The notes under the pieces are model-generated. The model saw only the letters and a list, made by a program, of their open reading frames with translations. It made no database searches and was not told where the DNA came from. A DNA stretch of 64,000 nt from Pelomonas sp. Root1237 (GTDB lineage Bacteria > Pseudomonadota > Gammaproteobacteria > Burkholderiales > Burkholderiaceae_C), in the NCBI RefSeq assembly GCF_001425055.1, contig NZ_LMDK01000016.1, forward strand, positions 838,773-902,772, in the 5' to 3' direction. Below, piece by piece: positions 18,398 to 30,300 of the stretch (the first letter of the stretch is position 1; each line of letters opens with the position of its first letter). Made by a program: the position numbers and the translations under genes.

Positions 18398-18990
18398 AAC
18401 CCGTCCTGCCCGTGACGCTGGCCGCCGGCCCCATCCACCTCGTGCCGCTGACGCTGGACCATGTGCCCGGCCTGCAGGCCGCGGCCGCGGACGGCGAACT
18501 GTGGAACTTGCGCTTCACCAGCGTGCCTGCGCCCGACGAGGCCGTCACTTACGTCGAAGCGGCCCTGGCCGGGCAGGCCGCCGGCCACCGCCTGCCCTTC
18601 GCCGTGCTGGATGCCGCCACCGGCGAGGTGCTGGGGTCAACGAGCTATCACGACATCGTGCCGGCCATCGAGCGCGTCGAGATCGGCTACACCTGGTATG
18701 CCCAGCGTGTGCAGCGCAGCGCCGTCAACACGACCGCCAAGCTGCTGCTGCTGACCCACGCCTTCGAAACCCTGGGCGCCAAGCTCGTGGGCTGGCGCAC
18801 CGACAACTTCAACCACGCCTCGCAGCGCGCCATCGAGCGCCTGGGCGCCAGGCGCGACGGCGTGATCCGCCACCATGCGCTGCGCCGCGACGGCACGGTG
18901 CGCGACACCGTCATGTACAGCCTGACCGTGGGCGAATGGCCCGAGGTCAAGGCGCACCTGAACTGGCAACTGACTCGACAGCGAACATGA
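18394..18990 (+). CDS. GNAT-family N-acetyltransferase (RimJ/RimL type)
   Basis: A 198-residue protein from the ATG at 18394, overlapping the previous stop by four bases. It follows the RimJ/RimL branch of GNAT enzymes: IHLVPLTLDHVPGLQAAAAD opening, VLGSTSYHDI strand, RVEIGYTWYAQRVQRSAVNT (the acetyl-CoA-binding entry), then LVGWRTDNFNHASQRAIERL and the GARRDGVIRHHALRRDG end. It should transfer acetyl from acetyl-CoA to an amine, often a protein N terminus. The target is unknown. It is followed by the S9 peptidase with a four-base overlap. Confidence 0.9.
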   Translation: MKPVLPVTLAAGPIHLVPLTLDHVPGLQAAAADGELWNLRFTSVPAPDEAVTYVEAALAGQAAGHRLPFAVLDAATGEVLGSTSYHDIVPAIERVEIGYTWYAQRVQRSAVNTTAKLLLLTHAFETLGAKLVGWRTDNFNHASQRAIERLGARRDGVIRHHALRRDGTVRDTVMYSLTVGEWPEVKAHLNWQLTRQRT

Positions 18991-20969
18991 AAAGACAATC
19001 CAAGGCCTTTGACGTCGATGCACTCTGGGCCCTGGATCGCATCGGCGAACCCAGCCTCAGCCCCGATGGTGCCCAGGCCGCCGCCGGTGTCACGCGCTAC
19101 TCGATGGAGGCCAACCGCGCGCAGAGCAGCCTGTGGTTGTTCTCGACGCTGGGCGGCGAGCCGCGCCGCCTGACCGAAGCGGGCGAGAAGGACGGCAACC
19201 CGCAATGGAGCCCGCGCGGCGACCTGATCGCCTTCACCGCCAAGCGCGAGCAGGCCGGCGTGAGAGACGAGGAGACGCAGCTTTATGTGATCCCGCCGGA
19301 CGGCGGCGAGGCGCGCCGCGTCGGCCAAGTGCCCACGGGCGTCGAGTCCTTCAAGTGGTTCCCCGACGGCCGGCGCATCGCCTTCGTGTCCTGGGTCTGG
19401 CCCGATCTGAAGGGCGCAGCCCAGGCCGCGCGGCTGCGCGACTTCAAGAGCCGCAAGGAAAGCGCCTACGTCACCGACGAGGCCTTCTACCGCTTCTGGG
19501 ACCACCACCTGCCGATGGACCGTGTGCCGCACCTGCATGTGATGGATGTCGAGACGGGCAAGGTGCGCGACCTGTTCGAGGGCACGGCCTGGGAGCTGAG
19601 CCGCGCCGAGCCGGATGTGAATTGCTTCGACGTGTCGCCCGATGGCCGGCGCATCGCCTTCGCCTTCGACCCCACCGCCGAGAAGAAGCTGGACGGCCGC
19701 TTTGCGCTGGCCGAGATCGACGTGAGAACGCGCCAGGGCCAGACGCTGCTGCAGGACGGCGACTGGGACTTCGCCGCGCCGCGCTACAGCCATGGCGGCG
19801 CTCACCTCGCCTTCCTGGCCAGCCACCAGGCCCTGGGCCACAACCATCCGAACCAGCTCGCCGTGCTGGATCAGCAGGGCCGCTGGGCCGTCTTCAGCGA
19901 GGATTGGGACCATGAGGTCAGCGCACCGCTGCGCTGGGCCGAGGACGACCAGGCGGTGTACTTCGCCGCGGAGGAGCGCGGCCGCCGCCACCTCTGGCAG
20001 TTCGCGCTCGGCGACCGCACCGCCGATCGGGTTTTCGAGGGAGGCCATGTCGGCAGCTTCGCGCTGTCGGCCGGCTTCCTCGTCGTCAACCACGACGGCA
20101 TGCAGTTCCCGCCGCGGCTGTCGGTGCTGGGCGACGATGGCCTGCGCCGCATCGAGTCGCTGAACGACGAGCGCCTCGCGGCCCAAAGCTTCGGCCGCCA
20201 CGAGGAGGTCACGATCCAGGGTGCGCGCGGCGACGACGTGCAGATGTGGCTGACCTACCCGCCGGGCTTCGATCCGAAGAAGAAGTGGCCGGTCATGCAC
20301 GTCATCCACGGCGGCCCGCACACTGCTTTCGGTGACAGCTGGCACTGGCGCTGGAACCATCAGGTGTTCGCCAGCCAGGGCTATGTCGTCGCCTGCGTGA
20401 ATTACCACGGCTCATCCAGCTTCGGCCACGAGTTCCTGGACAGCATCACCGGCCACTGGGGCGAGTACGAGTTGCAGGATGTCGAGGCCGGCACTGACTG
20501 GCTGCTGAAGAAGTCATGGGTCGACCGCAAGCGCGTCGTCGCCGCTGGCGGCAGCTATGGCGGCTACATGGTGGCCTGGATGAACGGCCACGTGAAGGCC
20601 GGCCGCTATCAGGCCTACGTCTGCCACGCCGGCTGCTACGACTGGCAGGCCATGTACGCCGACGACGCCTACAGCTGGCATCGCAAGGAGCTGGGCGCGG
20701 CCTATTGGGATGATCCGGCCCGTGTCGCCGCCCAAAGCCCGCATGCCTTCGCCAAGCACTTCAAGACGCCGACCCTCGTCATGCACGGCCAGTTGGACTA
20801 CCGCGTGCCCGATGCCCAGGGCCTGGCCTACTACAACACACTGAAATCGCTGGGTGTGCCTTCGAGGCTGGTCTGGTTCCCGGACGAGAACCACTGGGTG
20901 CTCAAACCGCGCAACAGCCGGCTCTGGTACGGGGAGTTCTTCAACTGGCTGGCCCGCTACACCGCTTAG
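18987..20969 (+). CDS. S9-family prolyl oligopeptidase/acylaminoacyl peptidase
   Basis: From the ATG at 18987 the protein has 660 residues, with no signal peptide. The N-terminal half is a seven-bladed beta-propeller with repeated SPDG/SPRG turns (PSLSPDGAQ, PQWSPRGDL, FKWFPDGRR, DVSPDGRRIAF). The C-terminal half is an alpha/beta hydrolase: oxyanion region VIHGGPHTAFG, nucleophile GGSYGGY (Ser523), Asp604 (GQLDYRVP) and His636 (DENHWVL). These peptidases cut short peptides, some removing acyl-amino acids from N termini. Its place right after an N-acetyltransferase suggests acylated peptides as possible substrates, which is an inference only. Confidence 0.93.
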   Translation: MKRQSKAFDVDALWALDRIGEPSLSPDGAQAAAGVTRYSMEANRAQSSLWLFSTLGGEPRRLTEAGEKDGNPQWSPRGDLIAFTAKREQAGVRDEETQLYVIPPDGGEARRVGQVPTGVESFKWFPDGRRIAFVSWVWPDLKGAAQAARLRDFKSRKESAYVTDEAFYRFWDHHLPMDRVPHLHVMDVETGKVRDLFEGTAWELSRAEPDVNCFDVSPDGRRIAFAFDPTAEKKLDGRFALAEIDVRTRQGQTLLQDGDWDFAAPRYSHGGAHLAFLASHQALGHNHPNQLAVLDQQGRWAVFSEDWDHEVSAPLRWAEDDQAVYFAAEERGRRHLWQFALGDRTADRVFEGGHVGSFALSAGFLVVNHDGMQFPPRLSVLGDDGLRRIESLNDERLAAQSFGRHEEVTIQGARGDDVQMWLTYPPGFDPKKKWPVMHVIHGGPHTAFGDSWHWRWNHQVFASQGYVVACVNYHGSSSFGHEFLDSITGHWGEYELQDVEAGTDWLLKKSWVDRKRVVAAGGSYGGYMVAWMNGHVKAGRYQAYVCHAGCYDWQAMYADDAYSWHRKELGAAYWDDPARVAAQSPHAFAKHFKTPTLVMHGQLDYRVPDAQGLAYYNTLKSLGVPSRLVWFPDENHWVLKPRNSRLWYGEFFNWLARYTA

Positions 20970-21013
20970 GACAAGCCCGACGTCCAGCAGGCGGGCGAGA
21001 AGGTGTCGGCTCT

Positions 21014-21096
21014 GCATAATCCGCAGAACTTCGATCCCGGCCCTGCTCCATGCTGTGCTCCATGCTGATCCAGTTCTGCTGCACGCTGCCTGCCTT
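21014..21096 (+). repeat. partial duplicate of the promoter and first codons of the VWA gene
   Basis: From 21062 the 33 bases beginning ATGCTGATCCAGTTCT match the start of the VWA gene at 24321 with three mismatches, encoding MLIQFCCTLPA against MLIQFFYTLRA. A preceding CTGCATAATC is also shared, 48 bases upstream here and 40 bases upstream in the VWA gene. It looks like a decayed copy of the VWA gene's 5' end, immediately upstream of the Ser/Thr kinase gene. Confidence 0.7.
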
Positions 21097-21129
21097 GCAT
21101 GAAGCGCCGCCGTCCGGTCGCCCGCAGCA

Positions 21130-22794
21130 ATGAGCGAAGCGGCTGGCGGTCCACCCGGGCGCAAAACCCCAGAAGACCCGGTAGAGCCCACCATCGCCGT
21201 GGAGGTCCAGCTGACGCCGGGCCACACCCTGCCGTCCGGCACGCGCATCCACGACTACCGCATTGACCGGGTGCTGGGAGAAGGCGGTTTCGGCATCGTC
21301 TATCTCGCCACCGACGTCGCGCTGGAGCGGCAGGTCGCCATCAAGGAATACCTGCCCTCGTCGATGGCAGCACGCGCCGGCAATTCGCTGACGGTGCTGG
21401 TCAAGTCGCCCAATCACGCTGAGACCTTTGCGATCGGGCTGCGGAGCTTCGTCAACGAGGCCAAGCTGCTGGCTCGCTTCGACCACCCGGCGCTGCTCAA
21501 GGTGCATCAGTTCTGGGAGGGCAACGGCACCGCCTACATGGCCATGCCCTACTACCAGGGGCAGACGCTGAAAGAGGCGTTGACCAGGCTCGGCCGGCCG
21601 TCGACCGAAACCGAGGTGCGCGCCTGGCTGATGCCGCTGCTGGATGCGTTGGAGGTGCTGCACAACGAGCACTGCTACCACCGCGACATCGCGCCGGACA
21701 ACATCCTGCTCACCGACCACGGGCCGCTGCTGCTGGACTTCGGCGCCGCACGCCGCGTCATCGGCGATCTCACGCATGCGCTGACCGCCATGCTCAAGCC
21801 GGGCTTTGCGCCCATCGAGCAATACGGGGACATGCCTGGCGTCACCCAGGGCCCATGGACCGACATCTTCGCGCTGGCCAGCGTGCTCTACGCAGCCATC
21901 AGCGGCCGCCGCACGGTGGCTTCCGTCGAGCGGCTGCTCAACGACCAGCTGCAACCGCTGGCCACCGTGGCGGCGGGTCGCTGCGGCAACGCCTTCCTCG
22001 CGGCCGTCGACCGTGCGCTGGCCATCCACCCCAAGGACCGCCCGCAATCCATTGCCGAGTTCCGGACCCTGCTCACTGCCGGCGACACGCAGGTCATCGA
22101 TCTGCTCGAGCTGCAGGCTTTGGGCCTCCCGACTGGCGACGAAACGGTGCTGCTGCCGGATTTCGACCCCACCCAGGTCGCACCGATCAGCCCGTTGCTC
22201 GCGCCGCGGGAGCCGACACGCCCCGAACCACCGCCGCCGCCCGCCGTGGCTCGCACGCAGCTGCCTGCGGCGGCGGCGCCCCCGGTGCTGCCTGCCCCGC
22301 CCCCGCCGACAGCTCTTCCAGCGTCCAGCGCCGTGCCTGCACAGGCGTCCGTGCCGGCCCCGCCGCGCCGCGCTCTCCTCCTGAGCGCGGCGGGCGTGGT
22401 GGGCCTGGCCGCGGCCGCCTGGGGCGGATATGCCTTGCTCTGGGCACCGGCGCCCGCCGAGCTGGCGCCGCCACCCGCGCCGGCGTCGGCCGCCGCTGCG
22501 GCTCCAGCTCCAGCGCCGATCGCTTCCAGCCCAGTCCAGGCTGCCTCGGCGGCCTCTGCACCGGACACGCCCGCCTCCACCGCCCCCGTGCCACCTGCTC
22601 CCGCGCCGGCACCCACAGCCTCGGCGCCGACGCCCATCGCCGTGGCGCCGGCCGCACCCAAGCCGCGCCCTGCCGTGACCGCTCCTGCGCCCTCCGAGGC
22701 GAAGGGCGCAAAGTGCAGTGATATTCTGCAAAAAGCCTCACTGGAACCGCTAACGGCGAGTGAGACCGCTTACCTGAAAAAGGAATGTCGATGA
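21130..22794 (+). CDS. Hanks-type serine/threonine protein kinase with membrane anchor
   Basis: A 554-residue protein. The kinase domain spans about 43-315: glycine loop GEGGFG (50-55), AIKEY with Lys72, HRDIAPDN with Asp186 and Asn191, and DFG (203-205), followed by an activation-loop region ending in APIEQY. It should phosphorylate Ser/Thr. A long Pro/Ala-rich linker leads to one membrane helix (about 414-438), then another Ala/Pro-rich stretch and a short Cys-bearing tail (AKCSDILQKASLEPLTASE). So the kinase is cytoplasmic with a periplasmic tail. The stop overlaps the start of the OmpA-type lipoprotein by four bases; the two are likely partners. Confidence 0.93.
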   Translation: MSEAAGGPPGRKTPEDPVEPTIAVEVQLTPGHTLPSGTRIHDYRIDRVLGEGGFGIVYLATDVALERQVAIKEYLPSSMAARAGNSLTVLVKSPNHAETFAIGLRSFVNEAKLLARFDHPALLKVHQFWEGNGTAYMAMPYYQGQTLKEALTRLGRPSTETEVRAWLMPLLDALEVLHNEHCYHRDIAPDNILLTDHGPLLLDFGAARRVIGDLTHALTAMLKPGFAPIEQYGDMPGVTQGPWTDIFALASVLYAAISGRRTVASVERLLNDQLQPLATVAAGRCGNAFLAAVDRALAIHPKDRPQSIAEFRTLLTAGDTQVIDLLELQALGLPTGDETVLLPDFDPTQVAPISPLLAPREPTRPEPPPPPAVARTQLPAAAAPPVLPAPPPPTALPASSAVPAQASVPAPPRRALLLSAAGVVGLAAAAWGGYALLWAPAPAELAPPPAPASAAAAAPAPAPIASSPVQAASAASAPDTPASTAPVPPAPAPAPTASAPTPIAVAPAAPKPRPAVTAPAPSEAKGAKCSDILQKASLEPLTASETAYLKKECR

Positions 22795-24026
22795 GTAGCG
22801 CTGGCCACACGAATCGCATCAATTTTTCAGTGCAGCTGGGGCGTGCCGCGATGCTGGGCTGCATGGCCCTGCTGGCCGGCTGCCTGGAGACGGCGCCGAA
22901 ACAGCCGACCGTCTCGACCAACGAGTTGTCCTTCAGCGAAGCCGTCGTCGTCGCCACCGATGGCCTGGTGGGCCAGACTCAGAAGCTGCCCGCCTTCCTG
23001 GCAAAGGTGGAGTCCAAGATTGCCAAGAAAAGCGTCGTCGTCGATCCCATGATCGACGCGACAAGCGGCCAGCAGACCCAGACCACGCAGTTGCTCGAAC
23101 GCCGCATCGCCGAGCGTCTGGCGGCGCGCAAGGAAGGCAGCTTCGACCTGCTGCCCTTCAGGACCGAGAACCTGTCCAAGGTCCAGTATCTGCTGACCGG
23201 CACGCTGACGCGCCTGCTGGGGGTGCCGGGCAAGAAATCCTTGCAAATCAACCTGGCCCTGGTGGACATCAAGACGGGCCAGGTGATGGCCCAGGCCTCG
23301 GCGCTGGCCCGCGACGACGGCCTCAACCACACACCGCTGGCGATCTACCAGGACAGCCCGGTGCTGGTGAAGGACAAGGTGGTGGACGGCTACATCAGCA
23401 CGGCGCTGACAGCGCCTGGCAGCTCGGCCAACAGCGTCTACATGGAACGCGTCGCGGTGGCCAGCGTCATCAACGAGGCCGGCTCCCTCTACAACGCCGA
23501 GCGCTACCCGGAATCGTTGACCAAGTACCAGGAGGCCCGCAATCAGACGGGCGGCGAGCAGCTGCGCACACTCAACGGCATCTACCTCAACAACGTCCGG
23601 CTCGGGCGCACCGCCGAGGCAGAGGCCGCCTTTGGCCAGATCGTGGCCTACGGGCTGCGCGCCAACAAGCTGGACGTGAAGTTCCTGTTCAACCCCGGCA
23701 GCACGGAGTTCTGGTCCGACCCCAAGGTCAGCGGCGCCTATCCGATGTGGCTGAGGCAGATCGCCAGGGAGGGCGCCGGCGCCCGCGTCTGCATGGTCAT
23801 CGTCGGCCACACCAGCCACACCGGCTCGGAGCAGACCAATGACGCGCTCTCGCTGCAACGCGCCACTTTCATCCAGCAGCGCCTGGCGGCCGAAGCCTCG
23901 CCCCTGGCCCAGCGCGTCAAGGCCAGCGGCATGGGCTGGCGCGAGAACCTGGTCGGCAGCGGCAGCGACAACGCGGTGGATGCCCTGGACCGGCGTGTCG
24001 AGTTCCGCGTGGTGCCCTGCAACTGA
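22791..24026 (+). CDS. OmpA-type lipoprotein
   Basis: The ATG at 22791 has AAGGA at good spacing and overlaps the kinase stop as ATGA; an ATG at 22785 is too close to that site. The protein has 411 residues with a lipoprotein signal ending LLAGC. The middle (about 60-200) has a CsgG/FlgO-like feel (LLERRIAERLAARKEGSFDL, SKVQYLLTGTLTRL). A tetratricopeptide-like stretch follows (AERYPESLTKYQEARNQTGG). The C-terminal end is OmpA-like, with CMVIVGHTSHTGSEQTNDALS, SLQRATFIQQRL and DRRVEFRVV, expected to bind peptidoglycan. It may sense or hold the wall while its kinase partner signals inside. Confidence 0.85.
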   Translation: MSSAGHTNRINFSVQLGRAAMLGCMALLAGCLETAPKQPTVSTNELSFSEAVVVATDGLVGQTQKLPAFLAKVESKIAKKSVVVDPMIDATSGQQTQTTQLLERRIAERLAARKEGSFDLLPFRTENLSKVQYLLTGTLTRLLGVPGKKSLQINLALVDIKTGQVMAQASALARDDGLNHTPLAIYQDSPVLVKDKVVDGYISTALTAPGSSANSVYMERVAVASVINEAGSLYNAERYPESLTKYQEARNQTGGEQLRTLNGIYLNNVRLGRTAEAEAAFGQIVAYGLRANKLDVKFLFNPGSTEFWSDPKVSGAYPMWLRQIAREGAGARVCMVIVGHTSHTGSEQTNDALSLQRATFIQQRLAAEASPLAQRVKASGMGWRENLVGSGSDNAVDALDRRVEFRVVPCN

Positions 24027-24028
24027 TA

Positions 24029-24244
24029 CCCCTCGTCCAGCCGCACCCCGCTGAACGCGGTGCGTCTGACCGGTCTTGCAGACCGCGAAGCCGGCAAAGC
24101 GGCTTCTCTTCGGCAGGCACGACAAGTCCACAGGACTTGTCGTGTCCGGCCTCAGCCCCCGAGGGGACGGCGATGCTTGCGGCATTGAGCCGCAAGCACA
24201 TCGCCAGCGCGGGCCGGCTAGGGAGCGGCCCGGCGCTCGGCCCG
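24029..24244. repeat. structured intergenic repeat, copy A
   Basis: This fills most of the 294-base gap after the OmpA-type gene. Its last 89 bases (24156-24244) match copy B at 31268-31354, with an exact 50-base core and then two substitutions and a two-base insertion. The shared start (CCCCTCG...) and CGAGGGG core edge can pair at long range. A hairpin TGCTTGCGGC/GCCGCAAGCA sits in the core. Copy A carries about 80 extra bases, including the hairpin at 24118-24144. No coding potential was seen. Confidence 0.75.
24118..24144. repeat. perfect 12-bp inverted repeat
   Basis: The arms CACGACAAGTCC (24118-24129) and GGACTTGTCGTG (24133-24144) pair perfectly around an ACA loop. There is no T-run after it on either strand, so it is not a standard intrinsic terminator. 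It lies in the part of repeat copy A that is absent from copy B. Confidence 0.75.
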
Positions 24245-24320
24245 AAAGACGGCATCCCTAACTCCGGCGAGACTCGCGCTGCATAATCGTTTTCGACCTG
24301 CAGTCCCCGAGTCCGCACCG

Positions 24321-25507
<1,187 letters not shown>

Positions 25508-25511
<4 letters not shown>

Positions 25512-27322
25512 AGCGTCTCTTTGCACTGCTCGCCGCAGTGCTGCTGAGTGCCTGTGCCACGCAGGCTCCGCCGCAGGCCCCTGCCCCACCGGCGCCGGAC
25601 ATACCGGCCGACGCACCCGCCGTCTACAGCGTCGACATCCGCATCGACGGCGAAGGCCGCGAGGCCACGCGCCTGCGCACGTTGCTGGCCCAGAACCTCG
25701 ACCTCGCCCGCTACCGCGCCAGCGAGGCGGCGCTGAGCCGGGTGGAACTGGCCCGCCTGGCTGCGGCCGCGCCCGCCCAGGCCGAGACGCTGCTGGAAAC
25801 CGAGGGCTACTTCAACGCCAAGGCCGACGTGGACCGCGACCCGGCAGACGAAACGCGGCTGTTGCTCACCGTCAAGCCGGGCCCGGTGACAAGGGTCGAC
25901 AAGCTTGAGCTCGAGTTCACCGAAGGCCTGGCCGACGAGCAAGCTCAAGCCCTGCGCGAGGTCCTGCGCGGCGCCTGGACGCTGAAGAACGGCGCCGCCT
26001 TCACGCAGTCGCAATGGGCCTCGGCCAAGAGCGATCTGCTGCTGCGCGCGCGCAATGGCGGCTATCCGCTGGCGCGCTGGGCCGAGACGGCCGCCCGCGT
26101 CGATCCCGACACGCAGACCGCCGAGCTCCACCTCGTGCTGGCCAGCGGCAACCGTGCGAAGCTCGGTGCGCTGCGCATCGAAGGGCTCAAGCGCCAGAGC
26201 CGCAATGCCGTCGAGCGCCTCGCCGGCTTCGACACCGGTGATGACTACACCGAGCAGAAGCTCGCCGAGTTCCAGGAGCGCCTGGCCAAGACCCAGCTCT
26301 TCGACGCCGTGCGCGTGCAACTGCTGCCCGAGGCCCCGAACGCTGACGGCACCACGCCCGTGCAAGTCACGCTGACCGAGTCGGCCCTGCAGCAGGCCAC
26401 GGTGGCGGTGGGCTATCACAGCAACACCGGCCAGAGCATCAGCGTCGAGCATCTGCACCGCCGCCCCTTCGACCTACCCGTGCGCGCCCGCACCAAGCTG
26501 CAATTCAGCCGCGACCTGCGCGGCGGCGAGCTGGAACTGAGCTCCCACCCCCAACCCGACCTGAAACGCAACCTCGCCTCGCTGCAGTACGAGCAGGACC
26601 GCACCGGCGACACCATCGCCACCAACCTGGGCGTGCGCCTGGGCCGCCTCTATGAGTCGACGCGCGACGAGCGCCTGAGCTATGTCGAGCTGCTGCGTGC
26701 CCGCGAGACCGCCGGCAGCGAGGTCAACACCAACCTGGCCCTTTCCATCAACCAGCAGTGGATACGCCGCCGCCTGGACAGCACCCTGCTGCCCACCGAC
26801 GGCCACCAGGCCCTGGCCCTTGTCGGCTTCGGCTATGCGAAGGGCGGCGGCACCGACGACAGCGGTCCCTTCGGCCGCATGCAGTTCAAGCTGGGCGTCT
26901 ACAAGCCCTTCGGTGGCTGGTTCGCGTCGGCGCGCGCCGAGGTGGCGCAGGTGGTATCGAAGGAACAGGTCGGCGTGCCCGAGAAGCTGCTCTTCCTGGC
27001 CGGCGGCGACGAGTCGGTGCGCGGCTATGCCTACCGCAGCCTGGGCCCGCAGAAGAACGGCCTGACCGTCGGCGGCCGCGTGCTGGCCACCGGCAGCCTG
27101 GAAATCGCGCACCCCATCATGCCGAGCTTCCCCAGCCTGTGGGGCGCCGTCTTCGTCGATGCCGGCAATGCTGCCTCGCGCTGGCAGGACTACCGCGCTG
27201 TCGTCGGCTATGGCGCCGGCGTGCGCTGGCGCAGCCCCGTCGGCCCGCTGCGCGTGGACCTGGCGCGTGCGCAGGAGACGGGCAAATGGCGGCTGCACTT
27301 TAGTGTGGGGATCACGCTGTGA
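25508..27322 (+). CDS. tamA: TamA-like Omp85 outer-membrane assembly protein
   Basis: A 604-residue Omp85 protein. POTRA-type repeats occupy about 40-290 (VYSVDIRIDGEG, TRVDKLELEFTEGL, LGALRIEGLKRQSRNAVERL). The barrel follows, with FLAGGDESVRGYAYRSLGPQ (the conserved VRGY motif), WGAVFVDAGNA and GAGVRWRSPVGPLRVDLA. It pairs with TamB downstream (overlap of four bases) to move proteins or lipids across the envelope. The N terminus MKRLFALLAAVLLSACATQ has a lipobox (LSAC), so the protein is predicted to be lipid-anchored, which is not usual for proteobacterial TamA. The start overlaps the VWA stop as ATGA. Confidence 0.92.
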
Positions 27323-30300
27323 GGCGATCCTTGCGCATCCTGCGTGCCGCCCTGATCGCGCTGGCGCTGGTGCTGGTGCTGATCGCCGGCTTCGTCGCCT
27401 GGCTGCTGCAGCGCCCTTCCGGTGGTGCCTGGCTGCTGGCCCATCTGCCCGGTGTGCAGATCGAGGCCCCCGAGGGCTCACTGATGGGCGAGTTCAGCGC
27501 GCGTCGCCTCATCCTCACCTGGGCCGGTGGCTCGGCCGAATTGCGCGGACTGCGCTGGAAGGGCCTGGGCGTCAGCCCCAGCGCCGGCCTCCTGCTGGCG
27601 CGCGAGCTGGCCGTGGACGAGGTCGTCATCCGCAGCCAGGCCAGCGACAAGCCCATCGTCCTTCCGCCGGACCTCACACTGCCACTGGGCGTGCAGATTG
27701 CCAGTCTGCGCATCGCCAAGCTGAGCTGGGCGCCCGATCAGGCACCGTTGCTCGGCCTGGACGCCCAGCTGGACCTGCCCCGCCGCGGCACCCATCGCAT
27801 CGAGCTCAAGGCTGCTCGCTGGCAACACCTGACGCTGGCCGGCAAGGCCCGCATCGAGAGTGCCGCGCCGCTGCAGACCGACGCGACGCTGCGCGTGCAG
27901 CAGGCCGAAGCGACCGACCTGCCGTGGTCAGCCGTCGCTGCAGTCACCGGCCCATTGGCCAGGCTCAAGGCCAAGGCCGAGCTGGAGGCCGCGCACCAGA
28001 CACTGAAGGCCGACGGCGAAGTCCAGCCCTTTGCGCCCTGGCCCGTCAACGCGCTGCAACTGAAGGCCGACAAGCTCGACCTGGCGGCCCTCATGCCTGG
28101 CCTGCCGCGCACGGCCCTGAGCGGCGACGCTCAGCTGAAGGCGCCCGCCCGCGACGCCGAAGCCACGCTGCAGGCCGACCTGCACAACGCCGCTGCCGGC
28201 CGCTGGGACCAGGGCGCCCTGCCCGTCAACCGCCTGGTCATTGCGCTGGCCGGCCGGCCTGACCAGCCCACCAGCCTGCGCCTGACCGCGCTGGATGCCG
28301 AGCTGCCCGGCGGTGGTCGAGTGCAAGGCAAGGGAGCGCGTGAGGCCGATGGCCGATGGCAGCTCGACGCCCGTGTGCAGGGCCTGCGCCCCGAAGCGCT
28401 GGACGCGCGTGCGACGCCGGCGCGCCTGGATGGGCCACTCACGCTCGCGGGCAGCAAGGCCGGCCCCTTGAGCGCCAAGCTTGACCTCGCCGGCACGGTG
28501 CAGAACCGCCCGCTGCGCGTGAAGGCCAAAGCCCGGGGCGAGGGCACGAAGTGGCAGATCGAGGACGCCCAACTGGCCAGCGGCGACGCCACGCTGCAGG
28601 CCAGCGGTCGCGTCGACACCGCCGGTGCCGCGCAACTCAAGGTTCAGCTGCGCCAGTTCGACCCGCATCTGCTGTGGCGCGGCGCACCCGGTACGGCCTG
28701 GGCTCGCCTGCCCAGCCCGACACGACTCAGTGCCGAGGCCGATGTGGACGTGCGCGGCAAGACCCTCGCCACGCTTAGCGGCAACGTCTATGCCCGCTTG
28801 CTGCCCAGCCAGTTCGCCGGCCTGCCCCTCGAAGGCCGGATCAAGCTGCAGCGCGAACGCGCCGCCGACGCGGCGGCCTTCGACATCGACGGGCGACTGG
28901 GCAACAACCGCGTGCAGACCAGCGGCCAGGCTCGGGCCGAAGCCATCACCGGCACTGCCGCACTGAAGGCCGGCGCGCTGGCCGAGCTGAACCCGCTGCT
29001 GGCGCTGTTTGACCAGCAGCCGATCGCCGGCCAGGGCGAGGGTGTTGGCAGCTTCCAACTGGTGCGCGGCATCAAAGGCTGGCAGGTCGGCGGCAGCGGC
29101 AAGCTGTCGCTGGCCTCCGCCAAGGCGTTGGGCACCAGCATCGCCGCCCTGAAGGCGCGCTGGGAGCTGCCCCTGCCCGGCGCCGATGGCGATGGCCCGG
29201 TCGCGCTGAACCTGGACATCAGCCAGCTGCGCGACCCCCTCGCCCAGCTGAACAGCGCCAAGCTCGATTTGCAAGGCCGGCGCAGCGCCCACGATGTGAA
29301 GGCCGAGGTCAGCGGCAAGATCATTCGAGATGCATCGGCGCGCGACTCGCAAGACCTGACGCTGAACGCCCAGCTCCAGGCCCGTGGCCGCTGGGATGGG
29401 CAGGCCTGGAGCGGCCGCGTTGCGCGCATAGCCATCGGCCCGCTGCGCCCCAACACGCCGCCACTGCTGGCGGCCAAGGACATCGGCCTGCGCTGGGCTA
29501 GCGACGGCCCACGCCTGCAGGCCGAGCCCGGCCGCGCCGAGGTGGGCGGTGCCTTCGTGCGCTGGCAGGCCCTGAGCTGGACCGGCGGCGAACGCCCCGA
29601 GGCCCGCGCCGAACTGCAGCTCGAGGACGTGGCCGCCGCGCCATTGATGGCGCGCTGGCAACCCGACTTCGGCTGGGGCGGCGACCTGCGCGTGACGGGC
29701 CATGCCTCGCTGCTGCTGAATGATCGGCTCACCGCCGAACTGCTCATCGAACGCCAGAGCGGCGACCTGCGCGTGACCGACGAGTTTGGCCAGCGTGCGC
29801 TGGGACTGACCGACCTGCGCCTGGCGGTGAATGTGCGCGACGGCCTGTGGCAGTTCGCGCAGGGTGTGGCCGGCAGCGAACTTGGCAGCCTGGGCGGCGC
29901 GGTGACGCTGCGCCCGGCCAAGCTCTGGCCTGACGCGCAGACGCCCGTGCAAGGCGTGCTGCAGGCCAATATCGCCAACCTCGCCACCTGGGGCAGCTGG
30001 GTGCCGGCCGGCTGGCGCCTGGGCGGCCGCGCGGCGGCCACCGTGCAGCTTTCCGGCCGTCTGGGCGCCCCCGACCTCAATGGCCGCGCCGAAGGCGAGA
30101 ACCTGGCGCTGCGTCATCTGCTGTTCGGCGTGGATGTGACCGAGGGCCGCTTCACGCTCGACTTGAAGGGCCAGCATGCCGAGCTCTCCAAGCTCGAAGC
30201 GCGCGGCGGCGATGGTTGGCTGCGCGCCAGCGGCACGGCCGAGTTGGGCGCCCAGCCCAAGGCCCACATCGAGATGACGGCCGACAAGCTGCGCGTGCTG

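Noticed and set aside
24118-24144. Intrinsic terminator for the OmpA-type gene
   Set aside because: The hairpin is strong but lacks a T-run on either strand, so it is listed as an inverted repeat only.
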